Shown in pieces: positions 23,535 through 36,723 of a stretch of DNA of 64,000 nucleotides. The position numbers and the translations under genes are program-made. The notes under the pieces were generated by a model. It saw only the letters and a program-made list of their open reading frames with translations, made no database searches and had not been told where the DNA came from. The stretch lies in NCBI GenBank assembly GCA_037178975.1, contig JASJZH010000002.1:4402001-4466000 (forward strand). Direction: 5' to 3'. The DNA is from Oscheius tipulae. Lineage: Eukaryota > Nematoda > Chromadorea > Rhabditida > Rhabditidae. Position 1 is the first letter of the stretch. Each line of letters begins with the position of its first letter.

Positions 23535-26500
23535 TCATATTTCGGATAAACTGACCTTTCCCGAGACCATCATTCGTTCCACGTCACCACGAGCCATTCC
23601 AGGTAGATGTTGGACCAAATGTCGTAAAATCACGGGATTCGCCTTCTTCTTCGCAGTCTCATCGGACGTTTGGAGAACCTCGTCTGCTCGTCGCGAGACA
23701 GCCTCCTCGACATCTGGATTCCTTTTGCCCAACTGAACAACGATTACCAAGGGAAAAAGAACAAGAAACCTTGAGATCTAGGAAAAACTCTGCACTGGTA
23801 TCGGGGCTCTGTGACCAGATGATTTTGAGACGGGGATAGCTTCGAATCAGCTGACAGAAGAGGGCTCGAATGTCTCGACAGTGTCGACTCAGCTCTCCCT
23901 GAAAAGGTCCTCCATTGACCTTCTTCGAGTCGAATTTCTTGCTGGATTCGATCAGTAAGATGCTGTTTGAATAGTGACGAAGCATCTGCAGAAAACGTCA
24001 TTTTGAGAGATAGATGACTCTTCTCACCTGCTCACTCTGTTTGAGCACACGACCGGACTGCAGAGACTGATAAAGGTCATCGAGCGCCTTTCGCTCTACA
24101 GCGATTCCAGGAGCCAAGACATAGTCGGCGACTTCGAGAGTCACCGGCTCCACATCGACGCCCTTCTTGTAAATGACTGTCGGCAGCTCGCTGTTGAATT
24201 CGCGCACATCCACCACTATCTGAATTGTTTAAATTAACGAAAAAAGTGAGAAGAACCAACCATTGGCGGTCCGACCTCTTCCGGAAGCTGTCCACCGCCG
24301 TCTCTTGAGCTCACGGGCATGATCAGAGGCTCCTCTCGCGCAACGTCCCACGTCCTCGGAATGAGAAGGCTCTGAACATTTTAATGATTAAAGAAAACAA
24401 AAAGAAACGGACCGCCTTTTCGCGGACAATCGCCTCGAAAGCCTTGGTCTCGTTGTTGATCATGGTCAGATATCGCTGCTCCTCCGTCGATTCCACGTAC
24501 ATCAGCTGATGGACTACCACATTTATGTTCGGATTGCACGCGCTGTAGACCTGAACTCGGAGTTAGTTGGAAAAAAACGCGAAGAGAAACCTCGACAGTT
24601 CGAATATTAGACACATCGGAATTGTAGAAAACGATCACATTGGGCTTCTTACTGTCTAGATAGCGTAGTGTGTTGTATTTTTCGCCGACGGGCTGGATGA
24701 TCAGCTGAACATTCGGGAAGTCCTTCATGCTCTTCGGTCCGGCTCTCGGCTGTATTTCTTGAATATCATCATCGTCGATCGGCTCCTCTTTCGGCTCGAC
24801 TGGAGCAACCTGCAGGAGCAAAGTTGACTCATTATTCTGTGACTCTTGCTACAAGGATTCTAGACTGACGTGTCCAGGCAGCTATCAAAACGTCACTATC
24901 ATTTGTCACACGGGTTATCAGAACCTGGAACATCCGAGATTGACCTCTTATCGGTTTCTAGCCGCTTTTCCCACAAGGCGGCGTCCGTCTTCATTAGTTG
25001 CAATAAAAGGTGCAGAGCAAATCAATAAGACGGAGTCTGCCCTTTTGAGCTCAGCCGTTTTTGGAGATTCATTTAGGCGCATGTGCTTTTGGTCCGTTCA
25101 TTGTTCGGGCCTTTTACAGCCATTATTCATCCCTGAATGGCACCACCCCGTCTAGGTTCTTTTCACTTATTTCGTTGATTTATCCGCCAGACAGGGCTTC
25201 CCCACAAAGTGGGCGTTGGAGCCTGTGCGTAAACTCTTCTGTTTATCGTCTCATGTTTCGCCCATATAAAGCTTATCAAAAGTGCGACAGCTCCCATTTC
25301 TAGTCTCTAATCTAGACTTTTGTACACTTGATCTTTACAGTACTCGTTCAGGTAACAGAATGAACGGACACTCCAATGATCATTCTAACGGCTTCTCTAA
25401 CGGTCACGCGACCCATTACCAAGCCCCCAGGGTGAGCAAAATGAGTTTTTACAATAGTTTCAATATACAGCTGATCGTTGACTCTCCCCATGTCAAGACG
25501 GAAGAGGGTAGTCTCATTTCGACGTACTCCTACCGTAAGAACCATTTGGAAAAGACAGCCTCTGGGATAAAAGTCTCACCGAAGGAGCACAAGTACACCT
25601 TCAAGACTCAGCTCCAGCCCAAGAAGACTGGAGTTCTGTTGGTCGGAATGGGTGGTAACAACGGTTCAACCTCGATCGGAGCCATTATCGCTAACAAGAA
25701 GAACATGAGCTGGCGCACCAAGGACGGAGTTCAAACTGCCAACTACTTTGGGTAATTCATTAAAAATAAGCCTCTTTACGAGTAAATTAGATCGGTTACT
25801 CAAACCTCTACGGTCCACCTTGGTTACGATGGAGAGGAACAGGTGCATGTTCCTTTTTCGTCGCTCCTTCCCATTCTGACGCCGAATGATCTCGTCATTG
25901 ATGGCTGGGACATCAATAATGCCAATCTCTACGAGGCTATGGTTCGTGCTCGAGTCTTCGAGCCGGAACTTCAGGAAAAACTCCGTCCGTACATGGAAGG
26001 CATCGTTCCGAAGCCGTCCATCTACTACCCCGACTTCATCGCCAGCAATCAGGGTGACCGAGCCAACAATCTGATTCCTGGAAACAGCAAGAAGGAGCAC
26101 TTGGAGCATATTCGCCAGGATATTCGTCGTTTCAAAGAGAACAACTCTTTGGGTGAGTTCGAGTAAGTAATGGGATAAAAGGAACATTCAGAATGCGTGA
26201 TTGTGCTCTGGACTGCCAATACCGAGAGATACACAGATGTGGCTGATGGCTTAAACATGACAGCCGATCAGATCCTTCATTCGATCAATCAGAATGCTGA
26301 GGAAGTCTCCCCGTCGAACATCTTCGCCGTGGCTTCGATTCTCGAGGGTGCTCATTACATCAACGGCTCGCCACAGAACACTCTTGTCCCGGGAATCATC
26401 CAACTGGCTCAACAGCAGGGCGTCTTCGTCGGAGGAGACGATTTCAAGTCGGGACAGACGAAGATCAAGTCGGCTCTCGTCGATTTCTTGGTCAGCAGTG

Positions 26501-29152
26501 GTTTGAAGCCGGAATCCATCGTCTCTTACAATCATCTGGGAAACAACGACGGAAAAAACCTCGCCGAGGCTAGACAGTTCCGCTCCAAGGTAAGTAAAAG
26601 ACGAATTGACCACAACGAATGGGAAATCTAGGAAATCTCCAAGTCCTCGGTCGTCGATGACATGGTCCAGGCCAACAAGATTCTGTATCCGACAGCCAAA
26701 AATCCCGACCATTGCATTGTCATCAAGTACGTGCCCTTCGTCGGAGATTCGAAAAGAGCAATGGACGAGTACATCTGCAGGTTCGATCTTGTCAAATCCT
26801 AGAAAAGTAATCTCTTTAGCATCTTCATGGGCGGACGTCAGACCTTCGTCATCCACAACACTTGTGAGGATTCTTTGCTCGCTTCTCCTCTGATCTACGA
26901 TCTCGTCATTCTCACAGAGCTGGCCAGTCGAATCTGCTACACTTCCGAGGAAGAAGGCAGCTGGAAGAGCTTCCACGAGGTTCTTTCCGTACTGTCTCTC
27001 CTCCTGAAGGCACCAGTTGTGCCGGTTGGAACTCCCGTGAGCAACGCCTTCATGCGTCAGTTCGCCTCTCTGACCAAACTGCTGACCGTTCTGGCCGGAA
27101 TCGGCAGTGACAGCGACATGCAGCTCGAGTTCTTCACCCAGCTGCCCAAGAGCGCATAATATGTTGTTTTCTCATCTACTCTTCTTGTTAAATTGTTCCT
27201 CTTTTTTGATCGAGAATAAATTCAAACTAACCTCAGTCTCTCGCTTCTTGTATTTCAGTATCCCGAACTGACTGATGCGCGTCTGTTTCAGCGAACTCGA
27301 CTGCATCATCAGATCCTCGGTGAATTTTCTCCTTTTTCTCGCGGCTCTAGCCACCTCCTTCTGATCCTTTTGTAGTCCTGTCTTAAGCTCTTCTCTCGTC
27401 TCCGCTGACTTAATCGAGTTTTTGAAAGGAATGAGAAGAGCTATACCAAATTGGCTCGCATGTACATTGAGACACATTCAGGAGGCCACATCGAGGATCG
27501 AACTGGCTCATGTCCGACATCAGAAATGTGTCTTTTGGAAAGCCATTCGACAAATTTCGGGCCATTTCGAATGAGATCGGCGATTTGACGGCAGGTCTGA
27601 TCGTTTGAGACAAAGACTAGGACTGATGGGCCGTTGGGACCGAGCTCTTCCTCGAAAACCTTCATCTCTTTGATTTCCTCCAGCACATCCGACAGAATTC
27701 TCCATTTCGGCGGGGCTAAACTTTGTTTTTGAGTGAAATTAACAAAAGTTACCTTGAAAAGTCTTGGCCTTGCAAACAGCCTCAATATCGGATATAAGAC
27801 GAGCAGCCGTCGGTGTGACAGTCCATCCGCTGCTCTTTTCCAGCATCTAGGCTCAAACTTTGCAAAATCTTTCACAAAAGTTACCTCCTTGTCGTTTCTG
27901 AAGGTGTTCAGTTTGTGAAGGAGACTGGCCGGGTCCAAATCCTGTGCCACTCGGAGCAGATCACGTAGAATTTCGAGATCCGAGAGGAGACGACGCTGTT
28001 TGTCGGTCAGATATGATCTGTATATAATTTTAAAAAGGAACAGGAAAGTAAAATAAACTTTTTCTCGAGGAGCTGTTTTTCTAATGTGGTCGTCATGAAA
28101 GCGAAAATGCCATCCGAGATACCGTCGTCTGCCGGAATCTGAAATTGTTTTTGCTCCTCAAACAGGATTCAAAATTCACCATTTCACTAGTTGAGACCTG
28201 TTTCAACTCGCGCAGACAGACCCGGATGATATCGTAGATTGTCGAATGAATTCGTCGGATTGTCTGTGGCAGATGGACGCTCCATTCTGTGATAGATTGC
28301 TGAAATTGGTGGCTCTACAGACGAAAGCATGAAAAATTACCCTGTCAAGAGATTCTCTGATCAGCTGATGAAATCGGGGAAGAATGACGGTTTTCTTGAC
28401 GTAAAGCCGGTCGATTAGGCGCTGTAGCTGACCGAGAGAACTGCATTGGGTCGGAAAGTCTGTGAAGGCCTAAAAAACTACTCCCACTGGAAGAGAAAAT
28501 CTGAGCTATACCTTGATGAGACCGCCCTTTTTCTTTTCCCGAAAAAGTCTCAAAATGAAGGAGTCCTGGAAAGTGTTCAGTACCCTGGAAATAAGAGTTA
28601 GTGAAGAGAAAACTAAAGAACCGACTGATGAGCCCTCCAGACGAGGATCCCAGCAACATTTTTGACTGGTATCCGCGATGTTAGCAGGTCCATAAGCAGA
28701 ATTCGTGAGGTAATAAACTGTACTCCTCCTTCTAGATATATCGCCTCTCTGAACTAGTTAATAAATATAAAAGTTTGTAAGAGTACCTGTCTTTGACCGA
28801 AACGTCGTAATTAATCAGTTTTGGCTGGCAGGGAATGTCGTTTTCCTTTAGTTTGGACAGGAAATAGGCTTCGTCATGCTCGTTGGTGTTAATGACGAGG
28901 AAGAGCAGCTTCTGATCGGAGTACATGATCAGATGGTTCAGAAAGAGTCTTTCCAGGCCGAGGCCTCTAAAGTTATAGGGTTCGAACCATGTAAATCTTG
29001 AAAAACCTGGCTGTAACGAAGAGGACATCGTCGGCCATCGTTTCGAGGAGAGTCCGTTGCTCGTATGGGAGCAATTCGACGTCTCCATCGCCAATGTAGT
29101 CATCATCCGGCTCTTCTTTTACCTCGACTGGATCGTCAGCTGACATCTGCAT
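23535..29152 (-). CDS. XPF: XPF/ERCC4 structure-specific endonuclease
   Basis: Catalytic subunit of the XPF-ERCC1 nuclease (nucleotide excision and crosslink repair, nucleus). The start (29152) is followed by an acidic N-terminus and the SF2 helicase-like domain: [69 protein letters not shown]. The middle has [12 protein letters not shown]. After a 2422-nt intron (24810-27231, GAG/GTTAGT to CTCCTGCAG/GTT, phase 0) come [19 protein letters not shown] and the nuclease core [43 protein letters not shown]. Then [21 protein letters not shown] and the C-terminal HhH region [20 protein letters not shown]. The usual GDY of the core reads ADY here. Inositol-phosphate synthase is nested in the large intron. 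Homology is clear throughout; small-intron edges are by eye. Confidence 0.9.
25264..25270 (+). promoter_or_regulatory. TATA-like box for the nested inositol synthase gene
   Basis: ATATAAAG lies about 95 bp upstream of the ATG at 25360, inside the XPF intron, so the nested gene appears to carry its own promoter. Confidence 0.35.
25360..27159 (+). CDS. INO1: inositol-3-phosphate synthase
   Basis: Converts glucose-6-phosphate to 1L-myo-inositol-3-phosphate using NAD+ (cytosol), the first step of inositol synthesis. The N-terminal tail has HSND/HSNG repeats, then [14 protein letters not shown]. The NAD-binding Rossmann motif is [20 protein letters not shown], and later landmarks are [20 protein letters not shown] and [48 protein letters not shown] and [12 protein letters not shown] precede the catalytic [40 protein letters not shown] and [16 protein letters not shown] follow, with TAA at 27157-27159. 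Five exons and about 520 residues, normal for the family. Initiator context GTTCAG/GTAACAGAATG suggests leader trans-splicing. The whole gene lies on the opposite strand within an XPF intron. Confidence 0.96.
27215..27220 (+). promoter_or_regulatory. poly(A) signal of inositol synthase gene
   Basis: AATAAA lies 56 nt after the stop codon and about 11 bp from the XPF intron donor on the opposite strand, so the nested gene nearly fills the 3' side of the host intron. Confidence 0.6.
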
Positions 29153-30230
29153 AATGTTATTAGAATTGATGAAGTTTTTTGAATATGAAAGGTGTATTTC
29201 AAAATAGTATGAAATAAGCCTGCTCCAAGGCGAAATAGGGCCGAAGCATTTTATAATGAAGGGCTTCTCTTGAGAACACGAAATAAACAAAAAAAAAAAT
29301 GATTTATAGATCTCGCCAAAATGACATTTCCAAATCGAGACACGCGAGCCAAAACTATTTTCCACATTTCAGCTGGTTCTACTGTCATATTTTGCATTTT
29401 CTTTTTTTCAAGGGACAGAAAAACTCAAAGCATATTATTGCAAAAGGAAAAATATAAAAACCGTGGGCAGAACCAGCTAAAAGTGGAAAATTTGTTTTGG
29501 TGCGCGTGGCTCAATCTTCAATGCCAGTTTGGCGAGATCTATAAAAAAAAAAAAGTATTTTTGCGCGCGTACGCAAATTTTGCGCGGAAAATCTGGCGCC
29601 ACTTTGTAAGCAACAATAGCAACTTTGCTGCGCAGGACTCCCTTGTGTCCGTTTTCTATCATGCTCTCGATGAGGGCCGTGCCGACGACGGTCAGATTCA
29701 CCATTCCGGCAAACACTTTACGATGGTTTAGGTAGCTCCGCCACGACTAGCTGACGACGGACATCGGACAAGTCTGCTGAATGATTTGTTCTAGATAGGA
29801 TTACAGGTAACTTGTCGGGTATAAACACGGACTTTAGCTTAATTTTCTAACTGTAATCTTATCCTACCTTTCCAATATGCAAGAGGCGTCCGTCTGCGAC
29901 ACAAGTCAACTCTAATCTGGGATAACACTTGACGATGTTTGTGGACTTTTTCTGTCAGGACAAGTCAAGCGCAAGAAGAAACTTTTTTGAATTAGCAAGC
30001 TACTTTTTGCTTTAATTGTAAAAAGAAAGTTCTTGCTTTTGCTCCTTGGAGAGTTCCTTAGCAATGGACAACTTGGAGCTCAATAAAACCGCCGACTGGT
30101 TTGCTACATTGTGCCTCATTCCGGCCAAAGCAGCAAGTGTTAAAAATATTCATTTCACACGAAATGATATGGGGGAGATTTTTACAGTTCAGGTAAGCGC
30201 GAAAGGAATGAGATCACAAGAAGCCAAGAG
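29153..30230. other. intergenic with repeat-like sequence
   Basis: A/T-rich region upstream of XPF. About 29860-29912 (ATCCTACCTTTCC...CGTCTGCGACACAAGTCAAC) resembles the inverted-repeat element at 35186-35426. A plus-strand stretch from ATG 30063 (about 43 codons, ending at a GTAAGC donor) reads like an exon but no partner exon is visible. Confidence 0.4.
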
Positions 30231-32056
30231 TCATCCAAAAGGCACAGACGACTCATAGTCGAGTCGTAACTGTCGCAGCTGAGTATTCACATCGTCGTCA
30301 GTCTGCTCGAGCTGCTCGTTCGAAGAAGGCTTCCGATACAGACGTACTTCCTCGTCGAAGCCACTTCTCAGTTCATCAGTGAGACAAGCGATGAAGGTTC
30401 TCCAAGCCCGGGCTGCTTCTCTGGTCTGAAGACTGAAATGTAAGGAGAATGATTCACAGAACTCACATTGACCGACTCGTGACTGCATATTCTTTCCATG
30501 GCTATCTCGCCCAGGCGCTCCCAAATCTCCCTATAAAAATTCTCTATTACCGTCTAAGAATCAGACTCACCCAGTGAAACCACAACTTTTGGCTAAGACC
30601 GCGTGAGCCTGTCCCATCCTCTTCAGTTTATCAATGCACTCCTTTTCATCATCCAGCTGCTGGATCAGTTCGTCCATGAATCTGAAACATACTTCTTCTT
30701 CGAATAGCTCATCTGAACCCACTTGACAATAATTTTGATATGAGCGTCCATGGTGGCGATGTTTTCCTCGTCCTTGTTGAAGGCGTCCACCAGGGCAGCC
30801 TTGTAGAAGATTTGTTTGACCTTAGGGGAGGCGATTTCCAGCTCGATGAGAATCTTTCGGAAGATGCTGTTACATTGACCACGCATCATGCGCCAACTGC
30901 TGGCCAGAGCCTGTTTTTGGCTGAAGGAGAGTGAGCTGAGCGACCCCAGTGCGCCTGGAAAAGAATGAGATGAGTGGGAGAGAGAAAGTGGCTTAATTGA
31001 CCGCCGATGATTGCTTATTAAATGTTAGACACAATGGATCTATGCTACCAGTTCTTTTGCAGAAGTTTCCACGGAGAGATCAAAGTGACGAGAAAAGAGA
31101 AAATAAAAAAAAAAAGGTTTTGAAGACAAGAATGCCCCTCCCAGCCATACCACATCGGTCATTCCGGACAAATTGAAGTAGAACCAATCTGGACCAGGAG
31201 GTATTGCTCGTCAGTCAAGACTCACGTTCGGCAGAGACATTGGAACGGATGGACAGCTTTCTCTGGATGGACATGGCCGTGATCTGACCCTCTAACGAGA
31301 TCCGACAAAGGGCGTCCGTTACCCGAGTTCAGAACTAATTGGCTGAGAACTTACATCGTCGTCGAGTCGCGTGCTTGCTCGCCTTCTTTGCAGCTATGAC
31401 AGACAACCAGGAGGACATTGGAAGCACATAGAAGTGGTAAAGACTCTTCCGCGTCAGAGCGAATGAACGGCGACAGCCCCGTGAGAGGGAAAGAGACGAC
31501 ATGACGTGACGGTAATTTGGAGTCATTTCGAGGCAACTTCATTTCGGAGCAGAGGCCAGTCAGGCGAGCAAAACCGAACAGCCATTGGAAGTCAGATGGA
31601 GAACAAGGCTCTATCTAACGATAGGTAGACCAAAGAAGGTGGGGAGGACAGAAGGAAACGTTCTTTGTCTCAGACAAGAAGACTGCTCATGTATCCAGCC
31701 AATCCTCGATACCGGAAAGGATTGCTCGGAGAGTCAAAGAAAACTGGCAAGTGAAGTGGTAGTGGCTTAAGGAAATAAGAAAAGAGCACCCCTTAATTAA
31801 ACCTTAAAAAACCTAGTGAACCGTCTATCAAACTCGAAGGCTCACCTCGTCTCGTTGATTTGGATCTGCTGCGACTGACCCTCCTCGGGAATCCATTGGC
31901 GCCTGCAAAATGAAATTACTATTTTGCAATGTTTTCCGCGTCTTCTCGTAATTAAAACCGTTGCTTACCTGGACTACGACTGGGACACGTCTCTTCGGCC
32001 ACAGTCAGACTTCGCTCAAACTTAGCTCTACGAAGCTGGGCTAGACTGTCAGTCAT
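30231..32056 (-). CDS. nematode-type globin with extended N-terminus
   Basis: Haem-binding globin of the divergent nematode glb type. The start (32056) encodes MTDSLAQLRRAKFERSLTVA. Two short Arg/Ser-rich exons follow in phase (VSRSRSKSTRR; MSIQRKLSIRSNVSAE). The globin fold then starts SLSFSQKQALASSWRMMRGQ, with helix B/C FRKILIELEIASPKVKQIFY. His in MDAHIKIIVKWV is at the position expected for distal E7, and His in RMGQAHAVLAKSCGF is where proximal F8 should be. GEIWERLGEIAMERI and REAARAWRTFIACLTDEL are the G/H helices. A C-tail of about 45 residues ends SSVPFG at 30231. The N-terminal Ser/Arg extension of about 70 residues is typical of nematode neuronal globins. The intron near 31300-31850 is long and might hold alternative exons. 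Ligand and role cannot be told. Confidence 0.83.
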
Positions 32057-35000
32057 TCTGAACATCGAATCAACGAATGCGGGAAGAGAACAGAACGAAG
32101 AGTAACCGGAGGATACGCGTGACAAGAGAGTAGAAGAGGAATCGGATATGGGTCGAAGCGGGTCTTTGGGGAGTCGAGTTGCGACTCTTTGTTTGGATAC
32201 ACTGTAATGTATTCCGATGTCATGTTTTGTGGAAGTTTAGCCTACGTCATCGTTCTACTCTGTATGCTTGAGCCCTCGTTACTTTTTGAAAACCTCTATG
32301 AAGGAAGACAATGAGAGAAGCTGTTCAAATCATTGCCGATGAACAGTCGGAGTAGTCTCGAAGGAATACCTCAACGATTTTAAACTTCTCTATTCAAAGA
32401 TCTTCCCGAACTTGAATCTTCTCGTCAGCTTTTTCCAAAAACTCATTTTCAATTACCCCAGTCACTCGAAAAAGACGCTCGCTTCACTATGCATTATCTA
32501 GGCCCAATCATCGCTTTGAACTTCCTCTTTTGCCGTCGCGATAATTTGCAAAGTGCCATCGGCGTGAAGAGTCAAAAAAAAGAAAAAGGGGACAAAACTC
32601 ACGAGGGTAAAAGTTTGAAATTGAGGAGCTCTGGTGCGAGGAGAAAGAGTCGTTTTGTGGTAATTAGATGAGAAGAAAACGACTCCTGGTAGACTCAAGG
32701 GCTTAGAAATAGGGAGACACGATAAAAGAAGGAGAATGGACATAAATATGGGAGTAGACAAGGGTCACACGGGGCCCGTCTTGGAAGGTCTGGGATTGCT
32801 CGGACAGAGATCCGAATATTTCGATAGTTGGTAACCTACAGATCAATCTATGAGAGCCAAAGATAGGAAGATGTTTTTAAGTGATGTTTCAAGAACTCTG
32901 GATGATAGGGATGTTTTGGCGACTACGAGCGGAAGTACCTCCTCCGAAGATGATGTTTTAGCGTGGTCTGTGTCTTATCAACAACTGAGTCACTCTTTCC
33001 TTAAAAACTTACGTATGGACATGCCGATGCGATGTCAACTGAACGGTAATGGGATCGGGACATGTCTACTCTCAGGTAAAATGTTCTCGTTAATGGCGGT
33101 TCCTACTGACAACAGTGGAAATGATGGGATAAAACCAGAGAGATGGCAAAAGCCCGAAGAGACAAATGACGGATTTCGCAGACTGCGCATTACCGATGGT
33201 CGTGCTCAGAGTGGGAGAAGTTTTTAACGGGAGACAATAGTCGGACGAGACTCATTCGGAATGCCGGAAGTCAACACCCGTATTGGATTTCGCGCCTTTT
33301 TAAAAGGAACGATACTCCAGAAGACCCGAAGACCAGACGTTCAAGAATCTCACTACTATGACATTGCTTGTTAGAAGAAACATCTCCAGTATACCTTCAG
33401 TCTCAAAATACTTCCTAAAATATGTCAAGTAGATTTCAAAGTTGCCTAATAACCCATTGTAACATTTTAGGGGAACGAGGAACCGAATTGTTGAAGGAAG
33501 GAGACTGAACTCGGGAGCGGAAAGGATAGCTTGAGCTTCGACCTCAATTCGAGAGCTTTTATGATAGGGGAGAAAGAGAGACAAGACACTCCAATTTAAG
33601 CAATGGGCTCGATTGGCGGAAGCCGTAAAAGGCCATTAATTGTGAGACATTTTTCATACATGTCACACGCCTCCCTCGCCTTCCCATAAGAAAAACTAAC
33701 CTTGAGCATTTCTGGGCGCTCGACAGGATTGTGTCCTCCTCAACGAGGTCGGTAGAACTGTCAGATCGTTGCTGCTCATTCTGGAAGAAAGAGAGAGCAT
33801 GAGAAAGGGAGATGAGAAATGAATTCCGAGCGATGAGCCACCACGGACCAGTGCTAATCGTGCATGAATTAAACCATGGCATGTTGCCAATGCGATTGTT
33901 TGGAACAAGAGAGAGTTGCAGAAAGCAAACAGAGGCCGAGATCTGTTACATTACATTCGGCTATTCATCGGCTTCAGAGACCCGGAATAGGTTCGATCGT
34001 AACAAAAGATAGCAGCTGCTTGCTGTGAAATGAACGCGAAGAAATTGTGTTAGTGGGAAAACAATCGCTCAGTCTATTTGTCTGAAAAATGCCCAGTTCT
34101 CTACGCTTCTGGAGGAAAACAAAGGTGAGGGTGGTCATTAGAAAAGAGTTTGACGTAGTCTATTGACCAGATTAGATAGAAAACTGCCATGTTTTTCCGA
34201 GCCGTCGAGGGAGGTACCCTTTCGGAAAATGACAGTTAATTCTAGAGGGATTGGACGAGAGTTAATGGGCTGTTAGTGAATGTGATTCGAGGTACTTGGA
34301 CAGGAGGAAGCTATGCATAAGAGTAGCGCGTAGCCTTGAAAATTCATGAATTCGAGAGTCGGTCTGATCCGCTTGATTTACTACACTTCTGGATCCGGAA
34401 CAAACTTGAAATACTGCAACAAAATAACAGTTGTTGTGAACTCGAAGAAGAGAGAGATCGAAAACTCGCAATGGGATTGTTCGTGCGGAAGACACAAAAT
34501 GAGATTCTCTCTTGGCCAACAGAGCTCTCCCAGAAGTCGTGCCGATTGTTCTTTAGCTAAGGGCGGCAATTTTCATGGAGGGCGAGAGTAATTAGCCAGG
34601 GTCTTTTCTCCGTCAGATCAAAACAGATTTCGAATATGGCTACAGAAAGAGACTGATTGTTCCCCCTCTCCCGACAGGATGTTCGCCTTATGAGTCGAAA
34701 GAATGCCTCGAAATGGCAAATGACGACAAGATGCAAGATGGCAATTAGATGTTTCATACGAGGGTCGTGTTACTAGAGAGTCCGCTTTTTGAGATCAACT
34801 TCGGAAAGAACATGGATGGGTGAGATGGGAAGGCGTAAAGAGGGTAATTGTTTTGATTAGGCTCATCTAGGCTAAAGTTGATAATGGAAACATCCAAAAA
34901 GTTACCAAAAGTCCACTGCAATCAAAAAAAAAATTTGGTGCTTTCGAGAGTGTCTGCCCTCAAACACAGTTTCAAAGCTGTAACCCTAGTTTCTTCCAAA

Positions 35001-36723
35001 ATTAACAAAACTGGAACATCGTCACAGAGTGCTTTGACTTTGTGTTCAATGCAATAGTAACTGAAGACTGAACTGTGGGAGCTGAACTCCGTTGAACAGC
35101 AACAGAATGTAGATTCAACTCTTGTTTCACTGACAGCTTGAATATTCTTTGGTCCTGAGCTGAACGTCCTGTAATGAGCTGGTAAAGTATCAAAGTATCC
35201 TACCTTTCTAAAAGATGTTCGTCTGCAATACATGTCAAGTGTTATTTCAGATAGCACTTGAGAAAATATTTGTAGTCTTTCTTGTTGGCCAGATCGTTGA
35301 CCACTATTCTCTCTCGGTTTTTGCAACAGTCCTTACTTGACTTGTCATCTCTTGGTATGGCTAACACTTGACATGTATCGCAGACGAACATCTTTTGCTA
35401 ATTAGAAAGGTAGGATACTTTGATACTATGCCGAACAGATTTGAAGAGTGGAATTGCTCCACCAGTAGAGCCATTAGGTTCTCCAAATCCTCATTCCCAA
35501 CGAAGACAGAACAATACCCTCTGTCTGTGCCCTGCAGTTGCACTCATGGAATAATCATCCAAGACGTCAGCTCTCTGAAGAGTGTGGGTATTGTTTGTTC
35601 ACACCGACCCTATTTCCCCGGCGGATTGAGCTAAATTGCAATGGTCCTGGATGACAGGACACTTGCCCTTTTTCGCCCCTGCAAAGTCGTTAATTTGATG
35701 GGCGAACGGGTGATGACTAAACGGCTTACCCTGTTCTTCCTGTAGATTTTCTACCTGATCTGAATGATTGCCAATGTCTGCTCCCTCAGCTCCAAAGACA
35801 ATATCTTCCCAGTAGTTGTAAACAGTTCTTTATTTTAGTCTTGTACTGAAACACATATTCGCATCGAAAGAATCGTACAATTGAATCCACTGCTAGTACA
35901 ACTACAAAAAAGAATTCACCTCCTTCTCTTTCTGGACTAGGTGACCCAGCGAATTCCGCTAATTGAAGCCCCCCAACATAAGATTCGGATTCTCACTCTT
36001 TTTATTTTGACTTCTCCATCTTCCCTCTGTGCCTTTTTCATAGACACCAAGAGCAATCCTTTCACGTTAATTACGCCACAACCTCATCGCAAAATGAGGT
36101 GCTGAATCTGCCGTTTGTGGTCCGGGTCGCCTTTGTTCAATTCTCATTTCCTCGCAGTCCAAATGTCAGCGGCCAGCTTCTCCGTGAGTTATTTTTCAGG
36201 TTCAGAAAACTTCAAAGAGCTCCCGGCTTCACGCCAGAGCAAGCTTAACATAATAACTAGACTTTACGCAAAAAGGCCCAGTTTGTTCAGGCTCCGATTG
36301 CCAAAAATTCTATTGACCTAGTCCTTGTCTTTTCCTCGCGTCAGCATGTCTCTTCCGATTAGTCTAGGTCCTTTTGGTTCTTGAACTCGGTGGTTGCATT
36401 TTTTTTTTCTCTTTTGACTTTGTTTTGCTTCGCCTCCCCAAAATAAGACGGAAATAAGAGTCTGGACTGAAAGACGAGCTAATTGTGACTGGAAGTACGC
36501 ACTCACTTACACCCGCGCGTCATGCTCAATCTCCCTACTACAAGATGTGATCTAGTCAGGTCAAAATCCTTTAAGGTTCGCTCTTTTGAACGGGGGGATT
36601 TGCGCTAAGGTCGTTTCTCTTCCGGCCTCCTGGAACCTACTATAGAAAGAAGGAGGGAGGTGTATCATTTTCAGTTGCTCTAGATGCTAATATGTCTTTC
36701 GTCTCCGAATGTTGTCCTTCCAG
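32057..36723. other. gene-poor region
   Basis: About 4.7 kb. An open plus frame at 32850-33227 and several shorter ones have no recognisable domain and no consistent splicing. The main identifiable structure is the inverted repeat at 35186-35426. No RNA gene recognised. Confidence 0.45.
35186..35426. repeat. imperfect inverted repeat, MITE-like
   Basis: The left arm (35186-35245) has AAAGTATCAAAGTATCC, then AAGATGTTCGTCTGC and CATGTCAAGTGTTA. The right arm (35361-35426) is its reverse complement with one 7-nt insertion (TTAGCAA region) and a few changes. The spacer is about 115 bp. Part of the arm recurs diverged near 29865-29910, so this is a dispersed family. Confidence 0.65.

Noticed and set aside
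26251-26976. 241-codon minus-strand frame
   Set aside because: Shadow of the inositol synthase exons on the plus strand.
30063-30195. Exon-like frame with a GTAAGC donor
   Set aside because: No downstream exon on the plus strand; the following sequence is the 3' end of the globin gene on the other strand.
32850-33227. 125-codon plus-strand frame
   Set aside because: No domain or splice support; composition does not stand out from intergenic DNA.
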